DNA of 64,000 nt from Panacagrimonas sp965216845. GTDB lineage: Bacteria > Pseudomonadota > Gammaproteobacteria > Nevskiales > Nevskiaceae. The DNA lies in assembly GCA_965216845.1 (NCBI GenBank), contig OZ244200.1, positions 1,488,001 through 1,552,000 on the forward strand, in the 5' to 3' direction. Numbering within the stretch: position 1 is the stretch's first letter; each line of letters opens with the position of its first letter. The notes under the pieces are model-generated. The model was not told the DNA's origin. It did not search any database and was given only the letters and a program-made list of their open reading frames with translations. The position numbers and the translations under genes were made by a program. Below, in pieces: positions 27,416-36,179 of this stretch.

Positions 27416-28207
27416 TCAACGTCCGCAGGCCGGGCGTTTGCCGGCGGCACGCGCGCTGTCGTACAGAGGCATCGCCACTTTCAGTCGCGCATTCAGGTTG
27501 CTGATGCGGGTGGCGTCGGACGGGTGGGTGGACATCATTTCCGGCGGCTTTTTGCCGCCGCTGGCCTTGGCCATGTTTTTCCATAGCTGGATCGCCTGAC
27601 GCGGATCGAACCCGGCCATCGCCATCAGGTCCAGTCCCAGAAGGTCGGCCTCGGTTTCGTGGGCGCGCGAATAGGGCAGCAACAGGAATGCGTTGGCTGC
27701 GGCGCCGACCAACTGGCCGTCAATGCCGGTCACGGCTTGCACCACGGCGCTGCCAACGCCGCCGGCAACCTGGCTGGAATAGCGTTCGGCCGAGTGACCG
27801 GCGAGCACGTGGGAGATTTCATGCCCGACCACCGCCGCCAGCTGATCCTGGGTTTTCGCCACTTTCAACAAGCCGGTGAACACGCCCATCTTGCCGCCCG
27901 GCATGGCGAAAGCATTGGCGTCCTTGCTGGCGAAAACCGTCATCTCCCAGCTTGACGGCACGCGCAGCTTGCCTTTGGCCTTCAGTCGGGGCACTTCGCG
28001 GGTGATGGCGGTGGAGATACACCGGACGTAGTTGTTGACGGTGGCGTTGGTGGACAGCGGCAACTTTTGCTGCATTTGCTTGTACTGGCTGACACCGGCC
28101 TTGCTGACTTCAGCGTCGGAAACCAGCACCAACTGCTTTCTGCCGAGCGGGGAAGTGGCGCAGGCCACCAGCGTGATCAGTACAAAACCAATGAGCGCGG
28201 TGCGCAT
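27416..28207 (-). CDS. M48-family periplasmic metalloprotease, lipoprotein
   Basis: 263 aa from the ATG at 28207. The N-terminus has a short hydrophobic stretch and the lipobox LVAC, so the mature protein is predicted to be lipid-anchored at Cys19. The zinc site HEISH lies in VGHEISHVLAGHSAER, and the third ligand is in the downstream ETEADLLGLD segment. This is the LoiP/YggG-like branch, which degrades misfolded envelope proteins. A longer open frame to 28450 is rejected because the lipoprotein signal would become internal. It is divergent from the DUF4864 gene across 81 bp. Confidence 0.88.
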   Translation of the reverse strand: MRTALIGFVLITLVACATSPLGRKQLVLVSDAEVSKAGVSQYKQMQQKLPLSTNATVNNYVRCISTAITREVPRLKAKGKLRVPSSWEMTVFASKDANAFAMPGGKMGVFTGLLKVAKTQDQLAAVVGHEISHVLAGHSAERYSSQVAGGVGSAVVQAVTGIDGQLVGAAANAFLLLPYSRAHETEADLLGLDLMAMAGFDPRQAIQLWKNMAKASGGKKPPEMMSTHPSDATRISNLNARLKVAMPLYDSARAAGKRPACGR

Positions 28208-28288
28208 GGTGAAACTCCAGAGAATCGCAGGTAAGGTGATCTTAACCAATGATGTTTGAATGCAGGCTGAGCCTGGAGGTCGCCAAGG

Positions 28289-28771
28289 ATGAAGTGGATG
28301 ATTGCCCTGAGTCTGGTGCTTGGCGTCAACGGATGGGCGCAAGCAGAACCCGCGCCGCCGGAATCGCCGGAGGATCTCTGGCTCCAGGCGCCGAATCCGG
28401 CGCTGGACCCGGCGCAAGTGGTTCGCATCCAGCTGAACGCCCTGCGCCAAGGTGACGATGAAGGCTTGGCGGTGGTGTATCGCTTTGCCTCACCGGGCAA
28501 TCGCAAGCAGACCGGCCCGCTGGCGCGTTTTTCCGCCATGCTCCGCAACAGCTATCCGCAACTGATCGGGCACGAATCGGTTGAGCTGGCGCCCACGCTG
28601 ATCGATGGCGCGCGCGCGATCCAGGCGGTGGAGGTTCTCGGTCAGGACGAGCAGACGCACCGCTACGTTTTTTTGCTGCGACGGCAGAAGCAGGTGCCGT
28701 TTGAAAATTGCTGGATGACGGACTCGGTGGTGGTGCCGGAACGTGAGGCTTTGCCCGTGCCCGACGTTTAG
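28289..28771 (+). CDS. DUF4864 domain exported protein
   Basis: 160 aa with a signal peptide ending GWAQA (residues 1-19). The DUF4864 pattern is seen as VVRIQLNALRQGDDEGLAVVYRFASPGNR followed by FSAMLRNSYPQLI. The fold is related to NTF2-like proteins and the function is unknown. The SD region is GGAGG some 13 bases upstream of the ATG. It ends directly at a palindromic repeat element. Confidence 0.75.
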   Translation: MKWMIALSLVLGVNGWAQAEPAPPESPEDLWLQAPNPALDPAQVVRIQLNALRQGDDEGLAVVYRFASPGNRKQTGPLARFSAMLRNSYPQLIGHESVELAPTLIDGARAIQAVEVLGQDEQTHRYVFLLRRQKQVPFENCWMTDSVVVPEREALPVPDV

Positions 28772-28773
28772 GG

Positions 28774-28987
28774 AAACACTGATTAATCTACTGCGCTCGG
28801 CATCTCGAGTTTCGGCGGTGCTGGTTCGGGCTTGGCGAAGCTGTGCTTCGCCCGAACCAGCCACTCACCCTCATGTATTTCAATACATTGCGTTCGCCGA
28901 ACTGCGAAGCTGTGCTTCGTTCTCGGCTCACCTGTGCTCCGGCGCAACCCGAGATGCCTTCGCTCGCTACGATTAATCAGCGTTTGA
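28774..28987. repeat. MITE-like palindromic element with subterminal hairpins
   Basis: The ends form an inverted repeat of about 38 bp. AAACACTGATTAATC at the left matches AAACGCTGATTAATC, the reverse complement of the right end, at 14 of 15 positions, and similarity continues through GGCATCTCG on both sides. The exact centre is a perfect ATGTATT-TC-AATACAT palindrome. A near-perfect hairpin (GCTGGTTCGGG ... CCCGAACCAGC) fills the left arm and a weaker one with the same CGAAGC-TGT-GCTTCG core fills the right. It has no coding capacity. Its size and symmetry suggest a non-autonomous mobile element or a large REP-type structure. Confidence 0.8.
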
Positions 28988-28995
28988 TTAGGTTC

Positions 28996-29616
28996 TCAAG
29001 GCTCCAATCGGCTGATGGTCCACCCGCCATCGCCGGGTAGATACAAGAGCCGGTCGTGCAGGCGGCCGGCGCGACCCTGCCAGAACTCATAGCGTGTCGG
29101 CATCAATTGATAGCCGCCCCAGTTCGGCGGGCAAGGCACGGGTTTTTCGCCCAGTTCCCGGTCCAGCGCGTCCCGACGCGTTTCCAGTGCTTGGCGCCCG
29201 GAAACGGTTTGTGACTGCCGCGAAATGGCGGCGCTGAGCTGCGAGATTCGTGGTCGCTTGCCGAAGTATTCGATGGAGCGCTCGCGCGCAAGCGGATTCA
29301 CCGTGCCTTGCACGCGCACCTGGCGCTCCAGCTGGTCCCACCAGAACACCACGGCGGCGTGACCGTGACTGGCCAGTTGTTGTCCTTTGCGGCTGTCGTA
29401 GTTGGTGAAAAAGCTCAGTCCTTCATCGACAAAGCCCTTGAACAGGACGATGCGCGCATCCGGCCGGCCGTCTGCGTCGATCGTGGCCAGGTTCATGGCG
29501 CTTGGTTCGATCATGTTGGCGGCACGCGCGTCTTCCAGCCAGGCGAGCAGTTGGGATCGCGGATTGGGGAGGGCATCGCGTTCCAGCAATTGGCGCGTTG
29601 CTGATTCGTGGTTCAT
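28996..29616 (-). CDS. pdxH: Pyridoxamine/pyridoxine 5'-phosphate oxidase
   Basis: 206 aa from the ATG at 29616; an ATG at 29652 would add 12 residues and cannot be excluded. PdxH uses FMN to make pyridoxal phosphate. Landmarks are ARIVLFKGFVDEGLSFFTNYDSRKG, the FMN-binding WWDQLERQVRVQG, YFGKRPRISQLSA, and the C-terminal FWQGRAGRLHDRLLY. It is divergent from the acuI-like gene and, with pdxA at 5-6 kb, gives two steps of vitamin B6 synthesis in the window. Confidence 0.95.
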   Translation of the reverse strand: MNHESATRQLLERDALPNPRSQLLAWLEDARAANMIEPSAMNLATIDADGRPDARIVLFKGFVDEGLSFFTNYDSRKGQQLASHGHAAVVFWWDQLERQVRVQGTVNPLARERSIEYFGKRPRISQLSAAISRQSQTVSGRQALETRRDALDRELGEKPVPCPPNWGGYQLMPTRYEFWQGRAGRLHDRLLYLPGDGGWTISRLEP

Positions 29617-29672
29617 TGATGAATATCCGATAAAGTTCGGCAGGTTTTGCATCTGCCATCAAGGAGTCTGAC

Positions 29673-30680
29673 ATGAATTCATTTCGCGCCCTGCGCGTCC
29701 ACCAGGTGGAAAAATCGACCGAAGCTCGGTTGGAAAACATTGATCTGGAGCAACTCACCGCCGGCGACGTGGTGGTGCGTGTGGCCTACTCCTGCCTGAA
29801 TTACAAGGACGCGCTGGCGGTGACCGGCAGCAGTCGCATCATGCGTCAGATGCCGCGCGTGGCGGGGATCGATTTCTCCGGCCGGGTGGTGGAAGCGGGC
29901 AATAGCGGATTGAAAGCCGGCGATGCGGTACTGGTTACCGGCTGTAATATCGGCGAACTGCTGGACGGCGGTCTCGCTGAATATGCGCGGGTGCCGTCAG
30001 AAGCGGTGGTGCCGCTGCCAGAAGGGCTGAGCCTGTTCGAGGCCATGGCCTTGGGGACGGCCGGCTTTACCGCCGGCTTGGCTTTGCGCCGCATGCTGGA
30101 AAATCATCAGGCGCCGGACATGGGTTCGATCGCCATCACCGGCCCCACCGGCGGCGTCGGTGCGGTGGCCATCACCTTGTTCAAGCGTGCGGGATTTCAC
30201 GTGACCGCCGTCACCGGCAAGAAGGCCGACTGTGAGGATTACCTCAAGTCCCTGGGCGCCGACGAGGTGATCGACCGCAATGAAATCGATCCGGGCAAGA
30301 AACCGATGGAGCGCGCCTTGTGGGGCGGCGCGGTCGACAATCTGGGCGGTGAGACGCTGACCTGGCTGACGCGCACGGTCAAGCCCTGGGGCAATATCGG
30401 CAGCGTCGGTTTGGCGCAGGACTTCGCCCTCAATACCACGGTCATGCCCTTCATCCTGCGCGGCGTATCCCTGCTGGGCATTTATTCGGTGGAAATGCCG
30501 CGTCCCTGGCGGCTGGAAATCTGGGACAAGCTGGCCGCTGACTGGAAGCCGGATGGCCTGGACGGGCAGATTGCAACCCGCACCATTTCCCTGGACGAAG
30601 TGCCCCAGGTTTGCGCATCCATGATCGCGGCGCGGACCAAGGGTCGGACCGTGGTGCGCATTGGCGGTGAGCAGGTCTGA
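29673..30680 (+). CDS. Acrylyl-CoA reductase/YhdH-family zinc-free quinone oxidoreductase
   Basis: 335 aa medium-chain dehydrogenase. An AAGGAG lies 6 bases before the ATG. The substrate-domain motif SCLNYKDALAVTG and the GLAEYARVP segment are characteristic of YhdH/AcuI, and the NADPH-binding TGPTGGVGAVAI is intact. No structural-zinc cysteines are seen. AcuI reduces acryloyl-CoA to propionyl-CoA; the precise substrate here is an inference from family. The fatty-acid genes that follow suit an acyl-CoA role. Confidence 0.88.
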   Translation: MNSFRALRVHQVEKSTEARLENIDLEQLTAGDVVVRVAYSCLNYKDALAVTGSSRIMRQMPRVAGIDFSGRVVEAGNSGLKAGDAVLVTGCNIGELLDGGLAEYARVPSEAVVPLPEGLSLFEAMALGTAGFTAGLALRRMLENHQAPDMGSIAITGPTGGVGAVAITLFKRAGFHVTAVTGKKADCEDYLKSLGADEVIDRNEIDPGKKPMERALWGGAVDNLGGETLTWLTRTVKPWGNIGSVGLAQDFALNTTVMPFILRGVSLLGIYSVEMPRPWRLEIWDKLAADWKPDGLDGQIATRTISLDEVPQVCASMIAARTKGRTVVRIGGEQV

Positions 30681-30798
30681 CCCGGACGCCGCTGCCAGCG
30701 CGCCAGCCCGCACTGTCCTGCCAGCCGTTGCTGCAAAGCGGCTGGCAACCCAAGCTTGCCGGCTTTACAGTTGATTTCCACGCCAGCGGGGCGCAAGC

Positions 30799-32619
30799 AT
30801 GGCAGAAGATCCTCAGGTCATCCGACTCACTGATGTCGCCAAGGGGCTGCTGGCGACCATTCCGGACAGCCTGGCGGTACCCAAGGGCGTTTTCAACCTG
30901 CTGCGCACGCACGGCGATCAAACCCGATCCATCGGCAGCGTGCTTGAACGGCATGCACGGCGGTCGCCGCAGCGTCAGGCGTTGTTGTTCGAAGATCGCA
31001 GTTGGACCTACGCCGAGTTCAACGCCTGGGCGAACCGGATTGCACATGTGTTTCGCGATCATGGCGTTGGGTCGGGTGACTCGGTGGCGATTCTGATGGA
31101 GAATCGCCCGGAAGTGCTGGCCTGCGTGGCTGCCTGCGTCAAGCTGGGCGCCGTGGCCGGCATGCTGAATCACAATCAACGCGAAGAGGTGCTGAGTCAT
31201 AGCATCCAGCTCACCAAGGCGCGTTTGCTGGTGGTGGGCCAAGAGTGCGTGGCGGCGCTCAAGTCCACCAAGCGCACGCCGCACAAGCGGCGCAAATCCA
31301 AATTGAATGCGGACCTGCTGTGGGATGGCGCTGGTGATGCGCCCTTCGGCTACGGCAATCTGCGCGCCCAGGCCGCCCGCGCTTCACAGCAGAACCTGCG
31401 TCAAACGCGGCAGGTCAGGGCCAGTCAGCCAGCGTTCTATATCTTCACTTCCGGAACCACCGGCATGCCCAAGGCTTCCGTCATGAGTCACCTGCGCTGG
31501 TTGCGCGGGATGGCCGGCATGGGTCAGGCCGCGCTGCGATTGCGCGCCAGCGATGTGTTCTATTGCAGCCTGCCGCTGTATCACAACAACGCCTTGACGG
31601 TGTCCTGGGGCGCGGTGCTGGGCGCCGGTGCAACGCTGGCCTTGGGGCGCAAGTTCAGCGCTTCGCGCTTCTGGGATGAAATCCGTGGCTATGGCGCGAC
31701 GTCCTTTTGTTACATCGGCGAGCTGTGCCGCTACCTGCTGAATCAGCCGCCGAGCCACAAGGATCGCGATCATCGGGTACGGGTGATGGTGGGCAACGGC
31801 TTGCGCCCGGAAATCTGGGATGCGTTTCAGGAGCGCTTTGGCATTTCCCGCATCGCCGAGTTCTACGGCGCCAGCGAATCCAACGCCGCCTTCGTCAACG
31901 GCCTGGGCTTGAAGAAAACCGCCGGCTTCTGTCCGATGAGCTTCGCAATCGTCGAGTTCGATGCAGACAATGAAACGCCGCTGCGTGACGCCAGGGGATT
32001 CATGCGCAAGGTGGGCAAGGGCGGCGTGGGCCTGCTGATTACCCGGGTCAATGACCGAACCCCGTTCGACGGCTATACCGACGCCGAGGCCAGCGCCAAA
32101 AAACTGTTTCACAACGTGTTCAAAGCCGGCGACTGCTGGTTCAACAGCGGCGATCTGGTGCGTGATCAGGGCTTTCGTCACATCGCCTTCGTCGACCGGG
32201 TGGGCGACACCTTCCGCTGGAAAGGTGAAAACGTCGCCACCACCCAAGTTGAGGCGGCGCTCAACGCGCACCCCAAAGTCGAGCAAGCGGTCGTCTACGG
32301 CGTACAGCTGCCCGGAACCGATGGCCGCGCCGGTATGGCCTCACTGAGTTGGGCTGAGCAAAGCGTGGATGGAAAAGCGCTTGCGGATTTTCTGCAAAAC
32401 CGCTTGCCGGCTTATGCGGTGCCATTGTTCCTGCGCTTGCGCGAGGAGCAGGAAGTCACCGGCACCTTCAAGTTCAAGAAAACCGATCTCAAAAAAGCCG
32501 GCTTTGACCCGGCGCAAATCAGCGAACCGCTCTACGCCTTGCTGGACAAAAAACGGGGTTATCAGCCCTTGGATCAAGCGCTGTTCGAGCGGATTTGCAG
32601 CGGCGAAGTTCGGATATAG
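30799..32619 (+). CDS. Long-chain acyl-CoA synthetase, FATP/FadD6 type
   Basis: 606 aa AMP-forming ligase. The P-loop YIFTSGTTGMPKAS, the A5 motif EFYGASESN and the A7-A8 region SGDLVRDQGF...VDRVGDTFRWKGENVAT match the very-long-chain/FATP branch, and the A10 lysine lies in TGTFKFKKTDLKK. It activates fatty acids with ATP and CoA, probably at the membrane. It heads a same-strand run with an SRPBCC protein and two acyl-CoA dehydrogenases, suggesting uptake and beta-oxidation of a specific acyl substrate. Confidence 0.9.
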   Translation: MAEDPQVIRLTDVAKGLLATIPDSLAVPKGVFNLLRTHGDQTRSIGSVLERHARRSPQRQALLFEDRSWTYAEFNAWANRIAHVFRDHGVGSGDSVAILMENRPEVLACVAACVKLGAVAGMLNHNQREEVLSHSIQLTKARLLVVGQECVAALKSTKRTPHKRRKSKLNADLLWDGAGDAPFGYGNLRAQAARASQQNLRQTRQVRASQPAFYIFTSGTTGMPKASVMSHLRWLRGMAGMGQAALRLRASDVFYCSLPLYHNNALTVSWGAVLGAGATLALGRKFSASRFWDEIRGYGATSFCYIGELCRYLLNQPPSHKDRDHRVRVMVGNGLRPEIWDAFQERFGISRIAEFYGASESNAAFVNGLGLKKTAGFCPMSFAIVEFDADNETPLRDARGFMRKVGKGGVGLLITRVNDRTPFDGYTDAEASAKKLFHNVFKAGDCWFNSGDLVRDQGFRHIAFVDRVGDTFRWKGENVATTQVEAALNAHPKVEQAVVYGVQLPGTDGRAGMASLSWAEQSVDGKALADFLQNRLPAYAVPLFLRLREEQEVTGTFKFKKTDLKKAGFDPAQISEPLYALLDKKRGYQPLDQALFERICSGEVRI

Positions 32620-32729
32620 ATCCACATTGACATCGCCGCCGCGCGGTCTGACGCCCTGGCCAAAGCCCTGCGAGACGGGTGCGTGAGAGGCTGCGATCTG
32701 GACAAGTTCGCCGCCGGAGCGGCTCGCCG

Positions 32730-33215
32730 ATGAACGTTGGAATCAAGATTGAGCGCAGCATCGAATTGCCCGTGCCGGTTGCGCAGTCGCGCCAGCTCAT
32801 CCAGGACTACCAGGTCACATTCCGGCGCTTTCCCAAGCTGCGCAAGCTGACGCGGCTGGGCGAGCATCAATACCGCTGGGACATGTCCACCATCGGTTCG
32901 CGCATGGCGCGCATCGCCCATGATGTCAGCTATGGTGCGCATTATCAGGTGGATGCCCACGCCGGCGAGCTGGTCTGGTCGCCGCTGTCAGGCGTCGGCA
33001 ACGCCAGCATCAAAGGTCGCATGCGCGTCACGCCCTCGACGCAGGGCAGTCGGCTGAGCCTTGCCGTTTCCGGCCAGCTTTACGAGGTGCCGATACCCTT
33101 GATGTATCGCGTGATCGCGCCATCGTTCATCGAAGGCAAGTTCACCGCCATGGTGGACGGTTTTCTGCAAAACAGTTGTCACGCCGCGCGCACGCTGCCG
33201 GCCAGCGCCGACTGA
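32730..33215 (+). CDS. SRPBCC-family protein
   Basis: 161 aa from the ATG at 32730; 17 extra upstream in-frame codons are arginine-rich and unlikely. The sequence has the START/SRPBCC helix-grip pattern: an N-terminal strand (IKIERSIELPVPV), a central WDMSTIGSRMARIAHDVSY strand region and a long C-terminal helix (APSFIEGKFTAMVDGFLQN). No catalytic residues are recognised. It ends 3 bp before an acyl-CoA dehydrogenase-like gene, so a role in binding a hydrophobic ligand is plausible. Confidence 0.65.
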   Translation: MNVGIKIERSIELPVPVAQSRQLIQDYQVTFRRFPKLRKLTRLGEHQYRWDMSTIGSRMARIAHDVSYGAHYQVDAHAGELVWSPLSGVGNASIKGRMRVTPSTQGSRLSLAVSGQLYEVPIPLMYRVIAPSFIEGKFTAMVDGFLQNSCHAARTLPASAD

Positions 33216-33218
33216 TTC

Positions 33219-34532
33219 ATGCGCTTGACACGCCGCTTGATGGGGCAGGGACTCAAAGCGTTGCGTATCCTCGCTGAAACCGAGACCGTGGATCGCGCGG
33301 GGCTGCGCAAGCCGGCCGAACGCGCCTTGTATCACGCCAGCCGCGCCGGATTCGGAACCGTGGCCGCCACCGGTCGTGCCCTGCGCGCGAGCAAGAAGCT
33401 GATGCGTCCGAACCGTTTGCCCAATGCCACGGGCTTGGATCTGTTTGACCTGCGGCCGACCGAAGAACAGCAAATGCTGCAACAGGCCTGCCGCGATTTC
33501 GCGCTGGAAATCTTGCGCCCGGCCGCGCCGGACGCCGATACGCGGTCGGCCGCTTCGCAGGCCATGATCGATCAGGCACACGAGCTGGGGTTGCAGGAAA
33601 TGGTGATTCCACAACGCCTGGGCGGCGCGGGTGAGGCGCGGACCGCGGTCACGCAACTGTTGATCACCGAGGCGCTGGCACAGGGCGATCCGGGTCTGGC
33701 CTGGGCCTGTCTGTCGTCGGTGGCGGTCAGCCGCGCCCTGGTGTTGTGGGGTGATGCGGATCAGCAATCACAATGCCTGCCATCGCTGCTCGCTGGCGAG
33801 ACCCAGGCCAGCCTGGCGATTCTGGAACCGGGCGCGCTGTTTGATCCTTTCCATTTGCGAACCCGCGCGCATCGCAATGACGATGGCTTTGTGCTCAGTG
33901 GAGAGAAATCCCTGGTCGCGGGCGCGCAGGCGGCGGACCTGCTGATCATCGCCGCGCATCTGGAAGGCAAGGGGCCGGCGCTTTTTCTGCTGCGCGCGGA
34001 TACGGCTGGCATTGCCCTGGAGCCGCAGCCGTCGATGGGCATGCGCGCTGCGGCGCCGGCCAGGCTGTTGTTGAATCAGCTCCGATTGCCGGCGTCGGCG
34101 TTGCTGGGCGACGCCTCGGCGGCGCAATACCGCCAATGCGTTGCGCTGAGCCGTCTGGCCTGGTGCGGCATCGCCATCGGTTGTGGGCAGGCAGTGCTGG
34201 ACCTGGTGAGCGAATATGTCAATCAGCGCACCGCGTTTGGCGAACCCATCAGCCATCGCCAGGCGGTGGCCTTTGCGGTGGCGGACATGGCGCTGGAACT
34301 GCAAGGCATGCGTCTGGCCAGTTGGCGCGCCGCCGCGCTGGCTGACGGTGATGCCTCGTTTGCGGCGCAGGCGGCGCTGGCGCATCGCCTGTGCGCGGAA
34401 AAAGCGGTCATGATTGGGAATCAGGGTGTTCAACTGTTGGGCGGCCATGGTTTCACCAGGGAATTCCCGGTCGAGCGCTGGTATCGCGATCTGCGCGCCA
34501 TCGGTCTCATGGCCGGCGGCCTGTTGGTGTGA
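33219..34532 (+). CDS. Acyl-CoA dehydrogenase-like protein lacking the usual catalytic glutamate region
   Basis: 437 aa. An unusual basic N-terminal extension (about 1-75) precedes the ACAD fold starting at LRPTEEQQMLQQACRDFA. FAD-domain landmarks remain: a shortened ASLAILEPG segment, SGEKSLVAGAQAADLLIIAA, and QRTAFGEPISHRQAV and LGGHGFTREFPVERWYRDLRA in the C-terminal domain. The region where most ACADs carry YEGT/FEGT reads LMAGGLLV and then stops, so the canonical glutamate and last helix are missing. The next gene is a second ACAD with an intact motif, suggesting a heteromer in which this subunit is structural. Confidence 0.8.
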   Translation: MRLTRRLMGQGLKALRILAETETVDRAGLRKPAERALYHASRAGFGTVAATGRALRASKKLMRPNRLPNATGLDLFDLRPTEEQQMLQQACRDFALEILRPAAPDADTRSAASQAMIDQAHELGLQEMVIPQRLGGAGEARTAVTQLLITEALAQGDPGLAWACLSSVAVSRALVLWGDADQQSQCLPSLLAGETQASLAILEPGALFDPFHLRTRAHRNDDGFVLSGEKSLVAGAQAADLLIIAAHLEGKGPALFLLRADTAGIALEPQPSMGMRAAAPARLLLNQLRLPASALLGDASAAQYRQCVALSRLAWCGIAIGCGQAVLDLVSEYVNQRTAFGEPISHRQAVAFAVADMALELQGMRLASWRAAALADGDASFAAQAALAHRLCAEKAVMIGNQGVQLLGGHGFTREFPVERWYRDLRAIGLMAGGLLV

Positions 34533-34539
34533 GGCCGGC

Positions 34540-35760
34540 ATGATTCAACTGGAAATTTCGCGCCGATTCTCACCGCTGATCGAGCAGGCGCATCAGGTTG
34601 CTACGCAACTGTTTCGGCCCATCTCCCGCAAGTATGATCGGCAAGAGCACGAATACCCCAAAGAGCTGAACATGCTCGCCGCCTTGCTGGACGGCATGCG
34701 CGCGGCCGGCGGCCACGACGGCGCTGGCGCGGCGGCGGCGCGAGGCGACGATGCGCACGCCCAGCGCAATCGCAACGGCTCGAACATGTCCACTTGCCTG
34801 GGTGTGATGGCGCTGAGTTGGGGTGATGTCGGCCTGCTGTTGTCCATGCCGCGTCAGGGCCTGGGCAATGCCGCTATCGCCAGTGTCGCCAATGAGCAAC
34901 AACGCAGGCGCTTTGACGGCCGATGGGCGGCGATGGCGATTACCGAGCCACATTGCGGATCCGATTCGGCGGCCATCCGCACCACCGCCGAGCTGGACGG
35001 TGATGACTACGTCCTCAACGGCGAAAAAATTTATGTCACCGCCGGTGAGCGTGCCGATCTGCTGGTGGTGTGGGCCACGCTGGACAAAAAGCTGGGGCGC
35101 GCCGCCATCAAGAGCTTTGTGGTGGAAAAGAACACGCCGGGCTTGGAGCTGGTGCGTCTGGAACACAAGCTGGGCATTCGTGCATCAGACACCGCCGCTT
35201 TCATATTGAAAGACTGCCGGGTGCCCAGACAGAATCTGCTGGGCGACCCGGAGATTAACGTTGAGAAAGGTTTTGCCGGCGTCATGCAAACCTTCGATAA
35301 CACCCGTCCGCTGGTGGCCAGCATGGCGGTAGGGTTGACGCGCGCCTGTCTGGATCAAACCAGAAAAGTGCTGGACAATGCCGGCGTCATGATTGACGAA
35401 GAACGCCCGGTGCTGACGCAATCGGCCGCCGCTGCCGCTTATCTGCAAATGGAAGCCGAATACGAATCCGCCCGACTGTTGACCCTGCAAGCGGCCTGGA
35501 TGGCCGACAATCGCATGCCCAACTCGCTGCAAGCCAGTATGGCCAAGGCCAAGGCCGGGCGTACCTGCGTCGAGGTTTCCCAGGGTTGTATCCAGCTGTG
35601 CGGCAGTCTGGCCTACGTTGAAGGCGAGGCGGACATCGGCCTGCTGGAAAAATGGGCGCGCGACGCCAAGATTCTGGATATTTTCGAAGGCACGCAACAG
35701 ATCCAGTTACTGATCGTGGCGCGCCGCCTGCTGCAAAAAACTTCCGCTGAACTGAAATAA
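34540..35760 (+). CDS. Acyl-CoA dehydrogenase with intact catalytic motif
   Basis: 406 aa from the ATG at 34540; the upstream open frame overlaps the previous gene and is rejected. The FAD/substrate motif AMAITEPHCGSDSAAIRT and the C-terminal RDAKILDIFEGTQQIQLLI, with the catalytic glutamate, are present. It starts 7 bp after the previous ACAD-like gene, and the two are probably one functional unit. An unusual Ala/Gly/Arg-rich insert lies at about residues 55-85 (GGHDGAGAAAARGDDAHAQRN). The chain length of the substrate cannot be judged. Confidence 0.87.
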   Translation: MIQLEISRRFSPLIEQAHQVATQLFRPISRKYDRQEHEYPKELNMLAALLDGMRAAGGHDGAGAAAARGDDAHAQRNRNGSNMSTCLGVMALSWGDVGLLLSMPRQGLGNAAIASVANEQQRRRFDGRWAAMAITEPHCGSDSAAIRTTAELDGDDYVLNGEKIYVTAGERADLLVVWATLDKKLGRAAIKSFVVEKNTPGLELVRLEHKLGIRASDTAAFILKDCRVPRQNLLGDPEINVEKGFAGVMQTFDNTRPLVASMAVGLTRACLDQTRKVLDNAGVMIDEERPVLTQSAAAAAYLQMEAEYESARLLTLQAAWMADNRMPNSLQASMAKAKAGRTCVEVSQGCIQLCGSLAYVEGEADIGLLEKWARDAKILDIFEGTQQIQLLIVARRLLQKTSAELK

Positions 35761-35763
35761 GAA

Positions 35764-36174
35764 ATGAAATACGAAATCCTGATGGACGAGCGCGTCGGGC
35801 TGGACGTGGACACCGCGTTTGCAACCCTGGCCGATCACGACCAGCTCGGTGATGTGCTGGGCGGTCCGGTCAAACGCGTGCGTGAGGGCCAGGGCGACGT
35901 CAATGGCGTCGGCTCGGTGCGAAAAATCGGCTTTTGGCCGATTGATTTTGATGAAACCGTGACTGAGTTCGTCCCTTGCGAAAAAATCGCCTACCGAATT
36001 ACTCGCGGTTCGCCGCTGAAGAACCACCACGGCGAGATTGATTTCGCGGCCGATGGTGACGGCTGTCGTATCCGCTGGCGAATTGGCTACGAAATGCCGC
36101 CCGTGGCCGGCCATGTTGTCAAACTGGCTTTGCGGCGCCTGATCACGCGTGGACTGCGAAAGCTGGAGCCTTGA
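35764..36174 (+). CDS. SRPBCC-family protein (MxaD/polyketide-cyclase-like)
   Basis: 136 aa, starting 3 bp after the ACAD stop. The helix-grip fold is recognisable: ILMDERVGLDVDTAFATLADHDQLG, GVGSVRKIGF, FDETVTEFVPCEKIAYRIT and a C-terminal helix (HVVKLALRRLITRGLRKLE). It is a second lipid-binding-like protein in the fatty-acid cluster. The ligand is unknown. Confidence 0.7.
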   Translation: MKYEILMDERVGLDVDTAFATLADHDQLGDVLGGPVKRVREGQGDVNGVGSVRKIGFWPIDFDETVTEFVPCEKIAYRITRGSPLKNHHGEIDFAADGDGCRIRWRIGYEMPPVAGHVVKLALRRLITRGLRKLEP

Positions 36175-36179
36175 AGGTC

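Noticed and set aside
30681..30798. Small gene between the acuI-like gene and the acyl-CoA synthetase
   Set aside because: Only short shadow frames are present; the gap is most likely a promoter region.
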